Shown here in pieces: positions 1 through 13,372 of a DNA stretch of 64,000 nt (position 1 is the stretch's first letter; every line of letters starts with the position of its first letter). The notes beneath the pieces were generated by a model. It saw only the letters and a list, made by a program, of their open reading frames with translations, ran no database searches and was not told where the DNA came from. The translations under genes and the position numbers were made by a program. Source of the stretch: Paragonimus skrjabini miyazakii (Eukaryota > Platyhelminthes > Trematoda > Plagiorchiida > Troglotrematidae); NCBI GenBank assembly GCA_014338405.1, contig JTDE01000299.1, positions 115,385-179,384 of the forward strand, given 5' to 3'.

Positions 1-3000
1 AATGGCAATAGTTATTAGATATTAACTCTACCATTTCGTCCCCAACTGAATGGATAAACTCGGTACTGATTGCTACTACGTAGATGTGCTCTGGACTGGA
101 AGTTATGCTGAAAAAGTTTTGTGTATGAATCTGAAAACAGACATGGAAACTGATCAACTCACCTCTGCTGCAGTGTACAACACAGTATCTCAGAGTCATT
201 TGTAGCTGAGCCTCCATCTGAATAGCCGCACAATTTAAAATACATTCTCCGACAATATAGGGGCGTTCTAGATGCTTAGGATGAATGCCTATCCGTGATT
301 TTTTATTTTCAATGCAACGGTGAACTATCAACTACCTGAGATAGTAGAACCTACCTCCGACTGAGATTGTCGGTTTGCTTACTCAGTCTAGGCGCTGTAG
401 TTGTTTGACCCCAATCGTTCCAATGATATAACAAGTCACGGGACAACTAAATGCGAAGGTTTGAGATAAAACGTTGGCATATACCATAAAAAGTATCATC
501 GATATTATCAGTGATAAAGGTGTTGATAAATGATCCCTGAAGCATAAGTCGGACTTGAGGGTAAATTACAAATCTGGCTGAAATGATTATTGGACTCCCC
601 TCATCATGGACCAACTACTCAGCGAAAAACACTCTGACGTTGATACCGTGGATGAAACTTGTTTATGGGACCTCTATGTACTAGCCGGTTGCACACCTGC
701 TTGATTGTAGGGGGCAGTCAAAGCAACGTAAAATGAAATTATCCCCCACTGCTCAGCGCAACACTGAACAATATAAACCAGAATGGTAGAACACCATGTT
801 GCTTCCCATAATCTCCCGTCACCATTCACGTAAATGATTCTAACCAGAATGAACTTTTCACAGATTTCCATCTCAAACTATGTGCCACCAGAATTGTTTA
901 TTGATGAACTGAACTGAACTAAACAGGGCATTAATTAGACGGTTGTCAAACACTTGCTTTTCACCAAATAGTTAGTTATATATAGTTGCAACATGTGGTA
1001 TGTGCGTTCCAAACTTTCGTGAAGATGAATTATTTGTGGCTGTTCACATCTGGTCGACATCAGACGACAAGAGTTAGGGCAAAATTATACAATCCAACTT
1101 TTGGGAGTTAATCAAACTTTCACTTCCAGCATATGCTTGTTATTAAGTTACTGGGATTTAAAAAAATCGGCGATTTTCAGACACTAGAAAATTTTCCCAT
1201 CTAACGGACCGTAGCAACTTTGGCTAAAATAAACCAGTAGTTGTGTGTAAGACCTGCTTTGCTTCTTCAAGTCATTAACTGAAACACATGGCATGAAACA
1301 GATAGACTTTCGGTTCATGAGATGGTCAAATCACGTGCCTCGCTTGATACACACATGCGGCTGGGCAGTTTTCTAAACCGAACAACTACTTAATTAGCAC
1401 GATGAAATGTCAATTTTGCAAGTAGTTCCCGTGATGTACATTACCGAAGTCATTCTAAAGTACTGACAGGTAGAATTATGTAAATAGATGTGCCGGATAA
1501 CCGCGCAAAATTGATATGAACGAAACATGTCAACACTGTTTTTTACTAGATGTACGACGCAACAAAGCAACATAACAAGGGATGATTTAATGAAGACTAT
1601 TATTAACGAGCATATGTTTTGAAAGTTTTAACGTAAAATGTTTGTAGTCCATACGAAAACGTCCCTGTAGATTAACAAACACTGATCCAAATGCAGGCTG
1701 TAATTCGATTTCTGTTTTGTTTACACTATCGATTAAAAGATATGACCACTATTGATTATCGAAAATCAACTTGCTTCCAGCTAGAATGCTTTTCTCTTTA
1801 GAGCAATATTTACGTTCAAGAACAAATCTTCCGAAGAATGACCTGTAACAGCACTTGATCACATCCTGGGATGGTAAGACTTTCCGTAACTTGAATGGGT
1901 TACCTGATTTTCGGGAATCATATCTATAGCTTTTCCATTTACGTTTCAGCTTATCGTTTCATACATTAGTTCAATCTCGTTATGCAATTCTTCTGAGATG
2001 TTTCCTTTACACCTTAAAAAATACTACGTTCTAGATTTGTTCGTAGTGATCAAACAAACGGACAACAAAATTTATCTTTCATGTAGTCAACTATCGTACA
2101 TCGGTTTAGGGGAATCTTCAACACTTAAAGCCAGTTAACTACGGGACATATGCGAAAGCAGGAGAAACATCTTTGGAATTGATAGTCCCAAAATAACAGA
2201 AATGACAGAAAACTGGCAGAGTATGACACTAGTCCAACGTAAGTAATTGGGTAGGAGTGTACACGGTATCTAAACGAAAAACTTGGCTGATTTATGGACT
2301 CAATTTAAAATTTGTGGCCGCGGTCGATTTGGTTCCGCTCCCTTAAGCTCACGAGTTTTACATCTGTACTGCGTATAAAATCAAATAAGTACAACTGATA
2401 AGTGCGATAAAGATGGCTGACAACAAATCAGAATTTGGAAGTCTCACTGGGGAGAAATTGTCGGGTTATATATAATGCTTGCTATAAGTTACAGCTTATT
2501 TCACCTATTTGTAACAGGAAGACATGTTGAAGAAGTATTTCATTCAGTATTCAGTCACACCTATTGATAAAGTTGTCAGGACTGGTCGAGGTCAAACTGT
2601 GATAGATCATAGACAAAAGATCAATCGAACGAGCAATTAGTAAGGAAAGTTAACTCATTGGAAAGAATTGACACAGAAAGATGGCCAATAACCAACACCA
2701 GCCAGGCAGACGGTAATAAATAGGAGTGCGCACGGTGCACAGACAAAATCCCTTTTAAATTGTGGGCTGGAAGTTGGATTTGAGAACGCGAACAAATGAT
2801 GGCACTTGATATGTCAACACCGAACAGTAGACGCCTCACTTTATTGCAAGACTTTCCACCATAAACTGTTCAATTATCATGTCGTTCAAAAGATGAAGAT
2901 ACGATTCCCTTAACCCCGGACCATTTTATTGATCGACCGCAGCTCTCCGTAAAGGTCTTCTTATGACACTTCCCCTATTCAAACTTACCAAGCGGCATAG

Positions 3001-4132
3001 CACTATTTCGGGTTGAAGCTGTGCCGTTGATATTACCCAATAAACACTTCGATGATGGATTAAGATCTCACTGCTATGATGATCGGCTATCACGTCTCTT
3101 TATAAATCTGGGCTGACGACTAACAGTATTTGTATGAACCTGCTATCCGTAATCTCGTTCGCGTTGCTTCTATTGAACATGAATATGGTCCGAGTTAATT
3201 GACCTGTCGAATCCAACTAGTTGATCTTACCCTATACTGTACATTACTGTTACCCCAGGTATCTATATTGAACATGTCATTCCTCAGATCCAGCAGACCA
3301 ATTTATTCTGTCGTTCCCTACAGAATACCTTCAGGATCTGTTGGTCAATCCTGAAAACTTGGTCGGAGTTCACTCCATGTACCATACTGCTGCCCTACTT
3401 ATATGCTGAAAATGAAGCAAACGAAAGATTAACCGACAGGTGAAAGAATTGTGTACAAATGACTGTTTAAAACTTATTCTACCCTAGTTCGGAAACCAAG
3501 ACAGATGTGATGTGAACGTTAACTCGTTTTGGTTGCACATCGCAGGCTTATGATGGGCGGCTAACAAAGCCTATCCGAATAGCAAGGGTATTGAAGTTGT
3601 TAACGCTGAGAATTGTTGATCCAATGTAAACAAAATGGTAGACGAAGGTCGACAATAACCATTACCAGCCGAAGGTACAGAAATGTACACCGTGGTCAAC
3701 CAAGAGCCTGTTTGTACTATAAGTTGAGGTTAATGTTTTTGAACGCAAATGTACAATCGGTGACGTGTGTGTACAAACTGGTCACTGGAGTCTTGATTTA
3801 GATACATTCCGCCACCCGTGTAACATGATCGAAACTCACCTCGATGATACCACCGTGATATTTCTTATTTACAAGTGGCGGTGTAGAGAACTGGATATTA
3901 TACCTCAGGGCGATTGTAATGGCCTGTGGACTGAATGACAATACAGAGCATAGAATGCCGCTCACCGAAAAGACAAGTACCGTGTTTGCTTAATAGAAAC
4001 ACAAGAAGAATGTGGTCATGTGCCACGAAGAGTAAACAGGGATGATCTAAGTATTCACTCTGTAACAGGACCGTCTAGGTGCCCATTTTTGCGGAGTTCA
4101 GGATCATCTGATCCTATATTCATGTTATGCAA
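1..4132. other. Non-coding stretch, no gene recognised
   Basis: AT-rich sequence with only short ORFs (at most about 70 codons) scattered over both strands. None has recognisable motifs or convincing paired splice signals. It is probably intronic or intergenic. Very old decayed repeats cannot be excluded by eye. Confidence 0.5.
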
Positions 4133-4520
4133 CAACTAATCGCAGGTTTATCGATTGGGGTTAACAAGACAGTAACTGTGTCTCCTCTCGAGGAGATCGA
4201 GCAGCCTGATCATTACTCACAAGCGAAAGTGGTTAAACGTTCACATATGATAGTTTGGTCGTGCATAATGTGAGGTCAGTGGCGCAGTGATAAACACGGT
4301 TGTCTCATGAACAGCGTGGCCGTGGTTCTAGTCCCGGCCGTGGCAAAGATATACACTACTGACGAGCTGCTCTGATAAGAGCAAAACTCGAGTCCGGTGC
4401 TTGTTTTTGAGATGGGCCTACTGCAGTGTCCTTGGGAATGCGACAGCTGCGATCAATTGTGCGTGATGTTCAACCCGAAACATTGGACTTGCCTGAATCG
4501 TACAAGAAACCCAAAGAGAG
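4133..4520 (+). mobile_element. Hammerhead-bearing tRNA-related SINE (HHR-SINE), copy 1
   Basis: This copy shares extended similarity with segments at 13065-13720, 29378-29830 and 52930-53165. The order is: a 5' linker (about 4133-4265), a tRNA-like part with an A-box-like GTGGCGCAGTG (about 4269-4281) and a B-box-like GGTTCTAGTCCC (about 4324-4335), a hammerhead-like segment (4353-4400), then a 3' tail containing GGGAATGCGACAGCTGCGAT (ending near 4453). The tRNA-like boxes suggest RNA polymerase III transcription. No protein is encoded, so retroposition would need enzymes supplied in trans. It has decayed relative to the family consensus. The exact ends are uncertain because similarity fades outside the given limits. 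Confidence 0.75.
4353..4400 (+). ncRNA. Degenerate hammerhead ribozyme in HHR-SINE copy 1
   Basis: The core box CTGACGA (4359-4365) is followed by a stem II hairpin (4366-4382), then AAAA where an active ribozyme has GAAA (4383-4386), a palindromic CTCGAG stem III and the NUH cleavage triplet GTC ending at 4394. Loss of the conserved G of the GAAA box and mismatches in stem I predict no self-cleavage. It aligns base for base with the intact copy at 13242-13289, which supports common descent. Confidence 0.7.
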
Positions 4521-7500
4521 ACCGACAAGTTAACGATTCATCCTTTATTCACAACTTAGATTTCGTATGATAATATGGATATCGGAGATGGCTGCAATCA
4601 CCGAGCACCTTGCCTCGTTAGCTCATCAGAAACCCTAAGTTACCGCGGCGTAAGTGCATTCGCTTCACATTATCGCCCAGGTGAATGCCGGGTACCCACT
4701 AGACTTCACCATATGAAGTGTTGCCTAGCTTACAATTGCGCACTATAGGATTCCGACAATTTTGCACTCTAGAACACATGAGCCCATTCTTACCCTCTCA
4801 GTTTTGATCTGCATTCAAACATTGGCCACCTAGAGGGGACGTAAAGCAAAATGAGGGTACCTGCGCACAAGTGCACGTAGCGAACGCCACTCACACCATA
4901 CATGGTATGCCGCTAACCATCTGTTGTTCAATACGGAAAGTCGTCGCGCATAACTGCAGGCTGTCTAATCTTATTTCAGTACGGTGTCAACTATTGTGTA
5001 ACTCTTCTGATTAATTGCCTGATACTATGTAATATTGAATATTCAGTTTTATTTAGTGAAATACGTAAATTATTTTGGTTTCCCATTGGAGATACCCTGG
5101 GTTTTACGACTTCATGAAAAAGAGGTCGTGCGTCAAAGTATAAGCGTTCAGCTGTCCTAGAGAAAAAAATCAACAGCAGTTTAGTAATGTTTGTTTCCGC
5201 TTGGCATTCTTGATAAAAAGTGAGTTTAAATACACCACTACTCTCCCGGATAAACATGTGAAAGTTACTCAGTCAATCGAAGCTCTGAACTGATCAGACA
5301 AGGAGTTTGGTGATTACGTAAACACCTCAATCCGTTAGATAAGACCCCTGGTGACAGAAGAACATTTGAGATAATCATACAATACTTCTGCTGAGGAGAT
5401 TAAAAACAATGTATATGACTGTTAAATGATAGAAACTACCGTATTTTTTGGTAAATGATATGATCCAACCAACCACCTAAAATTGAGCAAATTTCTTCCG
5501 GTCATATTCAGACAAAGGAAAGAGCACTTGTTGATATCCATTGATTACTGATATCTTGTTGATTTAAATCTGAAACCAGTGTACCCGTTTCATTGTAGTT
5601 GATTCACACAATATATTGATTGGAATATTTTGCCTGTTTTTAGCAAGTATGCACTCGAATTTTGTCGTATAGTAAAATTTACTGTTTTATGAGTTTGAGT
5701 ATTGATTTCACTGTAGGTTACAATTATTCTACTGTGCGACCGTTATATATTTATAGTGTGGTTTATACTGAGATTTCTTTTGGGATGTATCAGGACAGAC
5801 AGTATTCAGAAATTGAATATCGAACAAGAGGAATAGCTTGTTAAATTAAAAGACATCCTGAGCACTTCAACGAATTTGTGTATAAACAGCTTCTTCTACT
5901 ACAGTAAGTAAACCGTTTTCTGTATCAATTCATTTTGCATCTACTCACTTGCGTTTGAATAGCTGTGGTGAAAGACCCCGGAATTAAGTTTTACCTAACA
6001 TATACGAATTTGTGCTGTCAAATCAATGAAGATTATTCACAGAGAGACATGTAGCAAGACAACTGCAATTTACCATGGAAAATCAGCATACTATTCATTC
6101 TGGTCATTCTTATGTGCAATCGTTTTGAAACGTAAGGGTCGTTTGTCTGATTTCTTAACGTTGACCACGTGAACTGAGTGTAAACTTGTGAAGAACGTTC
6201 TCAGACGTTTTCACAAAAGGTCATTGTCTTATTTGGTCCGGAAACCACTTACGTGTAGTCGAAGTCTTATGGATACATCAATAATGTTCTCTGCCGAATT
6301 TCTTCAAATTTGACTACTTTACTTTGAAGAGATATCCCTGGCGTACTAAACAACCGTCAGGTCGAGTATACGAAGTCCAAACATACCAACAACCTGAATC
6401 ATCGGACACCGATCGATAGGAAGTTTGCTATGAGCTGATTCAAAAGTTCAGTTATTCATCCCTGAAATCACGCATAGATTATCACTAAAGCACGTTTAGC
6501 TGTTCGAACTATATCGGGTAGTTATTGTACTCAAAATGGAAATCGATTATTGCACAGGATAAGGTGACGTTATACCACTTTCATTCATACGTTATTCTCG
6601 AAGTGATTGATGTAGGACGTTTGTGCCAAAACAAGTTCGAGGGTTAGGATGAAAATAATAGACATGCCAACTGGAATTTCGGTTGTCTGAGAAAACGTTG
6701 AAGAGGAATCCGCTATAGTTCACCTTCCTGTTATATCCACCTAGAACACTGTTTAACCTAGAAGGCAATTTTACGTGTACTGCTTATAGTGAGACGATCA
6801 TAAATACGGTTCTATTGTAGGTAAACTGAACCCACGGCTGCTCGGACTTCTTTGTGCGCTTTACTTGTGGAAGGGAGTCAATAGTTTCATTGATCGTACA
6901 AATTTGAGGTAATCAGTTGTTTTGTAAATTTAAAAAAATAACCTTCATTTGAACCAGAAATCACACCGAAGTAAATTGTAAGATTCAGTTCATAGAAAAT
7001 ATTGTTCATTAAAGCTTTGTTCGGACGAGGATAGTTTATATCAAAATCTCAACCTTGGTGTTTTACCTCGTTTTGAATGAAACACAAAAAGTAGAATAGT
7101 ATGAAGGTGTCCAAAATAGCTTTTATTTATCTTGACTCTCTTCTTTATTTACTATAAATAATGCTAACTTATCATGCTTTCCTCATTAACTAACATAGTT
7201 TTTCATACAAATTTGTGTCCAATACAGCGACCTTCACTGAACGATTGATTGTAACTAAACCTGAAGGGATGCTAAGTTGTTCATCAATGTGCCGACTAAT
7301 CCAAAGCTCGCTGGTTTCATACAGCCGTTTTACCGTGGTATTAAAGACTGCCATCCACGTGTTCACACTGGAAGGAAATGTCGGTTTTTGTGTGCACTAA
7401 CCTGCAAGCAATTCTCACCGAACCGTCGGCAGATAAAATCAACTTGTGGCGTCTCTACCTTGTCCGTTTGTATGGTTTGGATCACGTGGTCTCCTTTAGG

Positions 7501-9319
7501 AATAAACTAGCTGGCTGTCAATTCGGACACATTATGACCCTCTTGCTTTTTCATTAATCAAATAGAAACACACAGAAACTAAACTCATCAAAGTTCTCCT
7601 GTGGGTTAGCAGTACGTGCAATTAGATATGGAATTATCGTGGTGATGATAACTGACACCATGTAACATGTCCGTTTTCAATGGATGCGTTTAGATAGTGT
7701 ATTCGGTGCTAACCGTGGCCTACCGATAACTGATGAACGAAGTGTTACCTGTATAGTGCAAAAGAACTGTTTCTCACGTGTCAGATAACGTACAACTAAT
7801 CAGGCTGTATTCTAAGTGGCTTAGAACCTTGCCTGAAAATTACGGTTACACTTTTTGTTAAAAAATAAACCGATGAGGTCACCAGGCAAAAGGAATAGCG
7901 ACCCCTTGAAGATAACTTTTACCAGTCATAATGAAAGGTAGCAAAGTTGATCAACTTTTGTTTAACATGCAACTTCGTTTGTGAGTAGTGTGCCACGACT
8001 CGTACGTGAAGGGGATAAAAGGCAGGTATCGACGCCAGGAAGATGACAGGCCGAAACAGACTACTGGAAACGTGCATATATACTATGGGGGAAGCTTCAC
8101 CAAGGCGAATGACGATACACTGCTACCCCATGAAAGTGGATGCACTGCAGTCATGCAAATTAATGTTTGCCTTCGTTGTTCTATGTTGTCATATACGTTG
8201 TAATAGATTTCGCACAATATACAACCTTCCAGACCGAGCATCTTTTACAGCCAAAACAAAACTAACGTTCGATTATATCCTATTGGAAGCAGATAGCTCT
8301 GAACATTAGAAATGACGGTTTGTCCAAGTGGGAAAGACCAGCAAGGATATCGTCTTGATTTGGGTTGTATGAGTTACGAAGTAGGTAGTTCACACTGCAT
8401 GATGATGTACAGAGGCCGACATCAACTGCGTGTATCAAGATTAGCGCAGAAGACCATACAAAACACAAAAACTGGAAGATTATAACAGGTGAACAACTAA
8501 TACAGTTTGAAGTCAGGAAGAAACAGAAGGAGGATTGACTAAATTCAAATAAAACTTTTATTTTGAACTGATTCAAGGACTGTACACGTTATTTAACACA
8601 CTATAGATATAAAGTATTTTTAAAAGTGATGCTTAGTTTCAAATCAAAAGTTATTTGTAAAGTGTACAACATTATACTTGCGCATTACCTTGAATTGGTC
8701 TTGTACCAGTATTAAAAAATAAACAATAAGGTTTTAAGTTTAACATCACTGTTGCCCAAAGAGCTCTTACCACACCGTATCCTAAAATTTTATTGATTAA
8801 AGCTTACAGTCAGGTTACACTTGAATGTCAACAATTACTTAATTCAATTTTGTGAACTAGAGATACATGAGTCACCGTGCTATGTGCATTCATCTTCAAG
8901 TTTTGACCTGACATAGTCACTCGTTCAAGGTCATCGGTGTTTGTATGACTATACATTCGCTTGCTTGACTATACTGTACTTTGTTAAGATGCAGGAAAGA
9001 ACTTCATACCACTCCTTCATAATTCCGTATAACACGATCAAAGGTCTTGCAAGTACGAACTGAATCAGTCTTGTTAGCGAGAGTGATTGGGTCTTAAAAA
9101 CAATACTTTTCAGAATTGTGACGAGTGACTTACATCATACGCTGATGGTTACCAAAAGTCAAGGGGGCAACAACAGCAAAAGCAACAACCTTCGTTTGCA
9201 CGTAATAGGGAATGACATTTTGCTAAACGATCTGTACGGTTTGCGGAAACATCATTGAGTTCTGGCCAGCGCCGGTGAAAAATTAAACTGCATAAGTAAG
9301 CAACATCGATCACGAAGTT
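4521..9319. other. Non-coding stretch, no gene recognised
   Basis: Only short ORFs without recognisable motifs. At 4600-4660 the minus strand has a CTGATGAGC-like stretch that may be a very decayed relative of the neighbouring ribozyme SINE, but a GAAA box and flanking stems are not evident. I see nothing else in this stretch. Confidence 0.45.
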
Positions 9320-9885
9320 TGGGGTTTACCGAAATTTAGTTTGATCCTCTCTTACCACACTAGAAGAAGGATGCATTTCTGTCCAAAAGATATTTTGCAA
9401 ACCGGGTTTGTTGTAAAACTGCAGTGAGAGCATAAAGAAGATATATATTCCGATATCAACATTTCGTTTAGTATTGTTAGTTACAAGTGTAAGTGACGAA
9501 CAAATAGGAACAGAGAGAGTATTGACACCTACATGATCACACGAAGTATTGTCATTAACATCACGGCGACCAGATGGGTTGTTTCGAGCTATTGAGCACA
9601 AAACGTCGGATGGTAAGTTTTGATTTACTAAGCCTCGCTAAGTGTCTGTGGTTTCGTGTTCTGCTAACGTAACAAGGTAAACAGATGAGCTTGGTGGTCT
9701 GTCTTCATGGGGAGTCTGGCAAAGATTTTGCTGTTGAAACAACATCGATACGCAGTAATTATATACTAGTGTAACATGCAACGGGGTGGAGGTACTGAAG
9801 AACACCGTTTCTCTGAAGGACGAGGGCCAAGCTGGAATCTGGAGTAGTAACAAAAACCGACAGAGGCTCAGTAAGTCATGCACAC
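9320..9885 (-). pseudogene. Decayed Penelope-like element fragment (C-terminal endonuclease end and 3' UTR)
   Basis: The minus strand here aligns with the minus strand of 40640-40990. Both contain a region reading like the C-terminal tail of a PLE GIY-YIG protein (here a degraded LLR-QNTK-PQTLSEA, there FFREQNIKLLAFSEAE), followed by matching 3' sequence that includes a shared ACATTTCGTTTA block on the plus strand (near 9464). Stop codons and frame changes interrupt the reading frame, so it is dead. The segment from about 9720 to 9885 would hold the GIY-YIG core, but I can only see a weak YYSR-like remnant. The identification rests mainly on similarity to the better preserved 40.6-42.0 kb copy, which retains reverse transcriptase motifs. 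Confidence 0.55.
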
Positions 9886-11302
9886 AACTTACACGGTCAA
9901 AAACTCAAATGGCGTCAACCACACGACAGTGAAATGTATTGCACTAGGCATACTCACAAAGAACATGCAAATGCGTATTTCTTTGTTTCTGCTAGAAAGC
10001 TGATGATTATTACGAATAATGAGAAAATCCTACCAGAAGTGCAACAGCTTAAGTAAAAATGAACCAGAGTACAATAATTTCGTGTGTCAAACGCTTGAAA
10101 TTGCCATTACACCATATCAATTTGGGTCCTTTCTTTACAGAGTTTTTTCAAAGTTAAGGCAAAACTGAGACTCAAAGCAAACCTTGAGAATTTTTAGAAC
10201 GTTAGATAACACTTGAAACTCTGTTTCGAAAACTAGATTATCTAAGTTAGTTGTTACTGAGAATTTTGGTTGTCCACAGTCTTCGAGGAAATGTACAATT
10301 CTAAGGGAACATTTCTTACCCTTGCGCCATTTCTGTCCAACTACTGCTCGATACGTCGAAAGCAGTTAGGTTCTTTTAAAATTTTGTACGACAGCTTTAG
10401 AATGTAAGGCATCATTGGTGTAATTAGTTTTTGTTAGCTCTTCAGTAAAAACAGCTGCAATAAAATGTGTCATTTTATACAATCGGTGACTAAAAGGCTA
10501 GATATCCAATCCATAGTTTAGGAAAGGTCATTGAGTCTACAACAGGGTCAGGTTTGGAAGTATTTGTTTTTAAACACAAAACTTATCTGAGTTTATCGTC
10601 TGTGACGACTTTATTTAACTTCCAGTGTTGCGAATCAAAACAGCATAAGAAGAGTCCGAAGACTTGAGGTGATGAATGAGGAGATCAATGTTACCGGGAT
10701 TTGTTTAACGACCACGGACACTTGTTGTTCGCGTGATACAGCAATATTGACGTTACACGTTGAAATAACTTTTCATGTCAGTTGAAACGTCCACCTAATG
10801 TCTCTGCCGGTTCGATCTGTCTAACATTCTCCATGGTTACTCATACATTAGTAATTGCTTTATGGATTAGTGTCGGTAGGCCGATTTCCGGAATGTCGGG
10901 ATCCCAGTGAATGTATTGGATTCATGGGCAAAGGTGTTGTACCAGTTTATATTTTATCAGTTTGGATCCATTGAAAATTTTGTCCATCAACTTAGTGATT
11001 GTGACATGACAATCTCACCGTCTCAACGATCAACATAACATGAAACCACCCGGTGGAACAGGTCTCTTTAAACTTTCTATAACTATTTCATCTATGTGAA
11101 AGTAGAAGTGATTAAAAAGATGAGACTATTTTCTGTGTACAACAGTAGGGTTTCCATTTGCTCAACATTCCCGTGGGATTCATTAAAAGTCAATTATACA
11201 AACAGCTACTTTCGGCCATTCAGGTTACATCAAGCGCATTCGCGAGCCATCAGTTGCGACTGTTATCAACAGCAGAAACAACTGATGTCAGACTGTGAAG
11301 CC
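9886..11302. other. Non-coding stretch, no gene recognised
   Basis: Short unmotivated ORFs only. No repeat family or RNA gene recognised. Confidence 0.45.
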
Positions 11303-11325
11303 CGTGTGTGTGTGTGTATGTGTGT
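11303..11325. repeat. Short (GT)n microsatellite
   Basis: A run of alternating GT interrupted by one TA. It is a simple repeat with no further structure. Confidence 0.9.
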
Positions 11326-12744
11326 AAATACGGTTTGTTCAAACCTTGAACCCCTCTTGACCAATTATCCCTAAGCAACTAGAAGCTCAAGTAAACGTGA
11401 TACCATTCGGTACCAATAAGTGCGTCCCATGGCAGAAATGTTTGACACACCCTCTCATTCAACAACATTCCTCTCCTCTTATAATAAACTGTGATCTACC
11501 CTATATCCGTGTTTTTAATGATCTAGTCGACCTATTCAGACTTTCCTGAATTACAAAAGCCTGATGAGGACTACCAAAAGCAGAAGTTCGTACAGCTTGC
11601 TTCTTGTCAATGAGGTTTCAATCGGAAGATTTGACTACGAGCTCACATATACAGTTTAACGTTTTGCGCGGCGTGACGTTCGTGAACAATGACCAACTGT
11701 CCACAAATCGCATTAACTCACTAGCAAGCTCGATATTGTCTGAGTCGCCAATCAATCCAACGAATCGTTAATGGAATACGGAAGATAACGGAGTGAAAAC
11801 CGTGGATAAAATGTCAAGGTATGGCATAAGGAATTCTTCATTATCGGAACAGACCCAAGCGATATCCCGGTATCATGTTTTATCGGCAAGTCATAAAGCC
11901 CAGGTGTCGACGATCTACCCGATTTAATAATTTACCATATTACTTAGGTGCAATTGTAAGACGAGTTACAGATGTCGCCTTGTGCAGTCTCCAATTTAGA
12001 TGAACTTGTCAGCTATGTCATCACGTCGATACTTCGTTCGATTATCTAGAATGATCAACCACTTCTACACACCTCCAACTCTACTTAAGTAGCACTACAT
12101 TTTTTATTCGAGTTCTTTTAGTGAATTACAATCTTGCTTCGAAACACATTTTCGTGAGTTCGACCCTGTTCTGTGCTTAATAACCTTTTCTATCTCACTG
12201 ATTGACCATTTATCCTTTAGTTGGGTGATGCACAAACTGAACGATATGATTATAAAAGTGATACTGATGAGTCATTGCGAAATACTTGCATCCGCCATGT
12301 TTTGTTTTCTAGCATTTTTTAAATTCAATATACTGTTGATAAGTCTCACTTACTGCTGACGCGTAGCCATAGATTTCGTACGTTATCAGCTGAGTGCTGC
12401 TCATGGTTGACTACAGGTTTTGCATTCGAATGAACCGTTTGGCCAGCTCACGTCGATAAATGGCTCTAGACTCAACGTTCGTACTTGTGGCATATTGTCA
12501 GTAACACGGATATATCATTTATATACGTTCGATCCTCGTGTTTGTACACCAAATTTGATGAACTCCACTCCAAAAACATTGCAATGAATATGATATTTCT
12601 GACTTATTTACTTCACTTATACGTATGCATACAATTGTACATTCATATCGCTGTATCCTAGGTCCCATTAGTAGTCCAGTTACTAGAATAAATCTTTCTG
12701 CTGTTTACAGACATACCTTGCTGATACCACTTAGTAGTTTGTCA
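11326..12744. other. Non-coding stretch, no gene recognised
   Basis: Short ORFs without motifs, no repeat family recognised. Confidence 0.45.
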
Positions 12745-12965
12745 ATTTTATCAGTTTAGAGGAAACCTAAATGAGAAAAATTTGAGTATCGGTGAAATCG
12801 AACCAGCGACAGCATGCACAAACACATTAAGAGTTCTAACAGCTGAGCTACAGAGCCACATTAGAAGCTCAAATATTTCACATTTGGACTCAATCACTCG
12901 CCAGTTCACTGGTTCATATGAAATTCCCCCAAATGATCTGTTTGATTGATTACCCCGGCGGTATT
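12745..12965 (-). mobile_element. tRNA-derived SINE, family A, copy 1
   Basis: On the minus strand a leader containing GAGTCCAAATGTGAAA precedes an A-box-like TGTAGCTCAGCTGTTAG, followed by a B-box-like GCTGGTTCGATTTC. The leader, A box and B box occur in the same order in both copies at 46.7-47.0 kb. The A/B spacing is that of a tRNA, but the acceptor stem is not maintained, so it is a SINE rather than a functional tRNA. The conserved leader upstream of the A box is unusual, because most tRNA-SINEs start at the tRNA 5' end. Confidence 0.65.
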
Positions 12966-13064
12966 TTTTGATGTAACCCAATTCAATAATTTTTACTAAA
13001 TAAAGCTATGGGAAAATATTAGGTGAAGTTTTTTCGAAACCAGCTACTGACTTAAACAATGTTA

Positions 13065-13372
13065 CCTCAGGTGTCAGAAGGGAGACTCGTTTTGATCCAT
13101 TTTATATACCATTTTACATAAAGGAATGGATGCCCATGAGTAGCAGGGGATTTTGGGTTTCCTAAAAATTGAACATCACTCACAATTGATCGCAGATGTC
13201 GCATTCCCAAGGACAGTTCAGTAGGCCCATCTCGAAAACAAGCACCGGACTCGAGTTTCGCTCTCATTAGAGCAGCTCATCAGCAGTGCATATCCTGGCC
13301 ACTGCTGGGACTAGAACCACGGCCATGCTATTAATAAGACAACCGTGTTGACCATTGCGAGGCAGCTGCGAT
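13065..13372 (-). mobile_element. Hammerhead-bearing SINE (HHR-SINE), copy 2, with intact ribozyme
   Basis: Read on the minus strand, this begins inside the tRNA-like A-box region (CGCAATGGTCAACACGG), has the B-box-like GGTTCTAGTCCC, then a complete hammerhead motif (13242-13289), then the family tail with GGGAATGCGACATCTGCGAT and a terminal AAACCCAAAATCCC block. It lacks the long 5' linker present in other copies. Its 5' edge abuts, in opposite orientation, another copy that begins at 13373. This is the best preserved ribozyme-bearing copy in the window. Confidence 0.8.
13242..13289 (-). ncRNA. Type I hammerhead ribozyme, apparently complete
   Basis: On the minus strand, GCACTG (13289-13284) is followed by CTGATGA (13283-13277), a stem II hairpin (13276-13260), GAAA (13259-13256), a CTCGAG palindrome forming a minimal stem III, and GTC ending at 13248, the predicted cleavage site. 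CGGTGC (13247-13242) pairs with GCACTG to give a 6-bp stem I with one G-U wobble. All strictly conserved hammerhead core residues (CUGANGA, GAAA, UH) are present. Stem II is GCTCT/AGAGC with loop AATG and a three-base GCT insertion on its 5' side, or alternatively two short helices with a bulged G. It would cut the transcript of the surrounding SINE into unit-length pieces. Activity is inferred from structure only. Confidence 0.8.

Noticed and set aside
4600..4660. CTGATGAGCTAACGAGG on the minus strand next to HHR-SINE copy 1 as another ribozyme
   Set aside because: Core GAAA is missing and flanking SINE sequence is not recognisable; at most a very old remnant.
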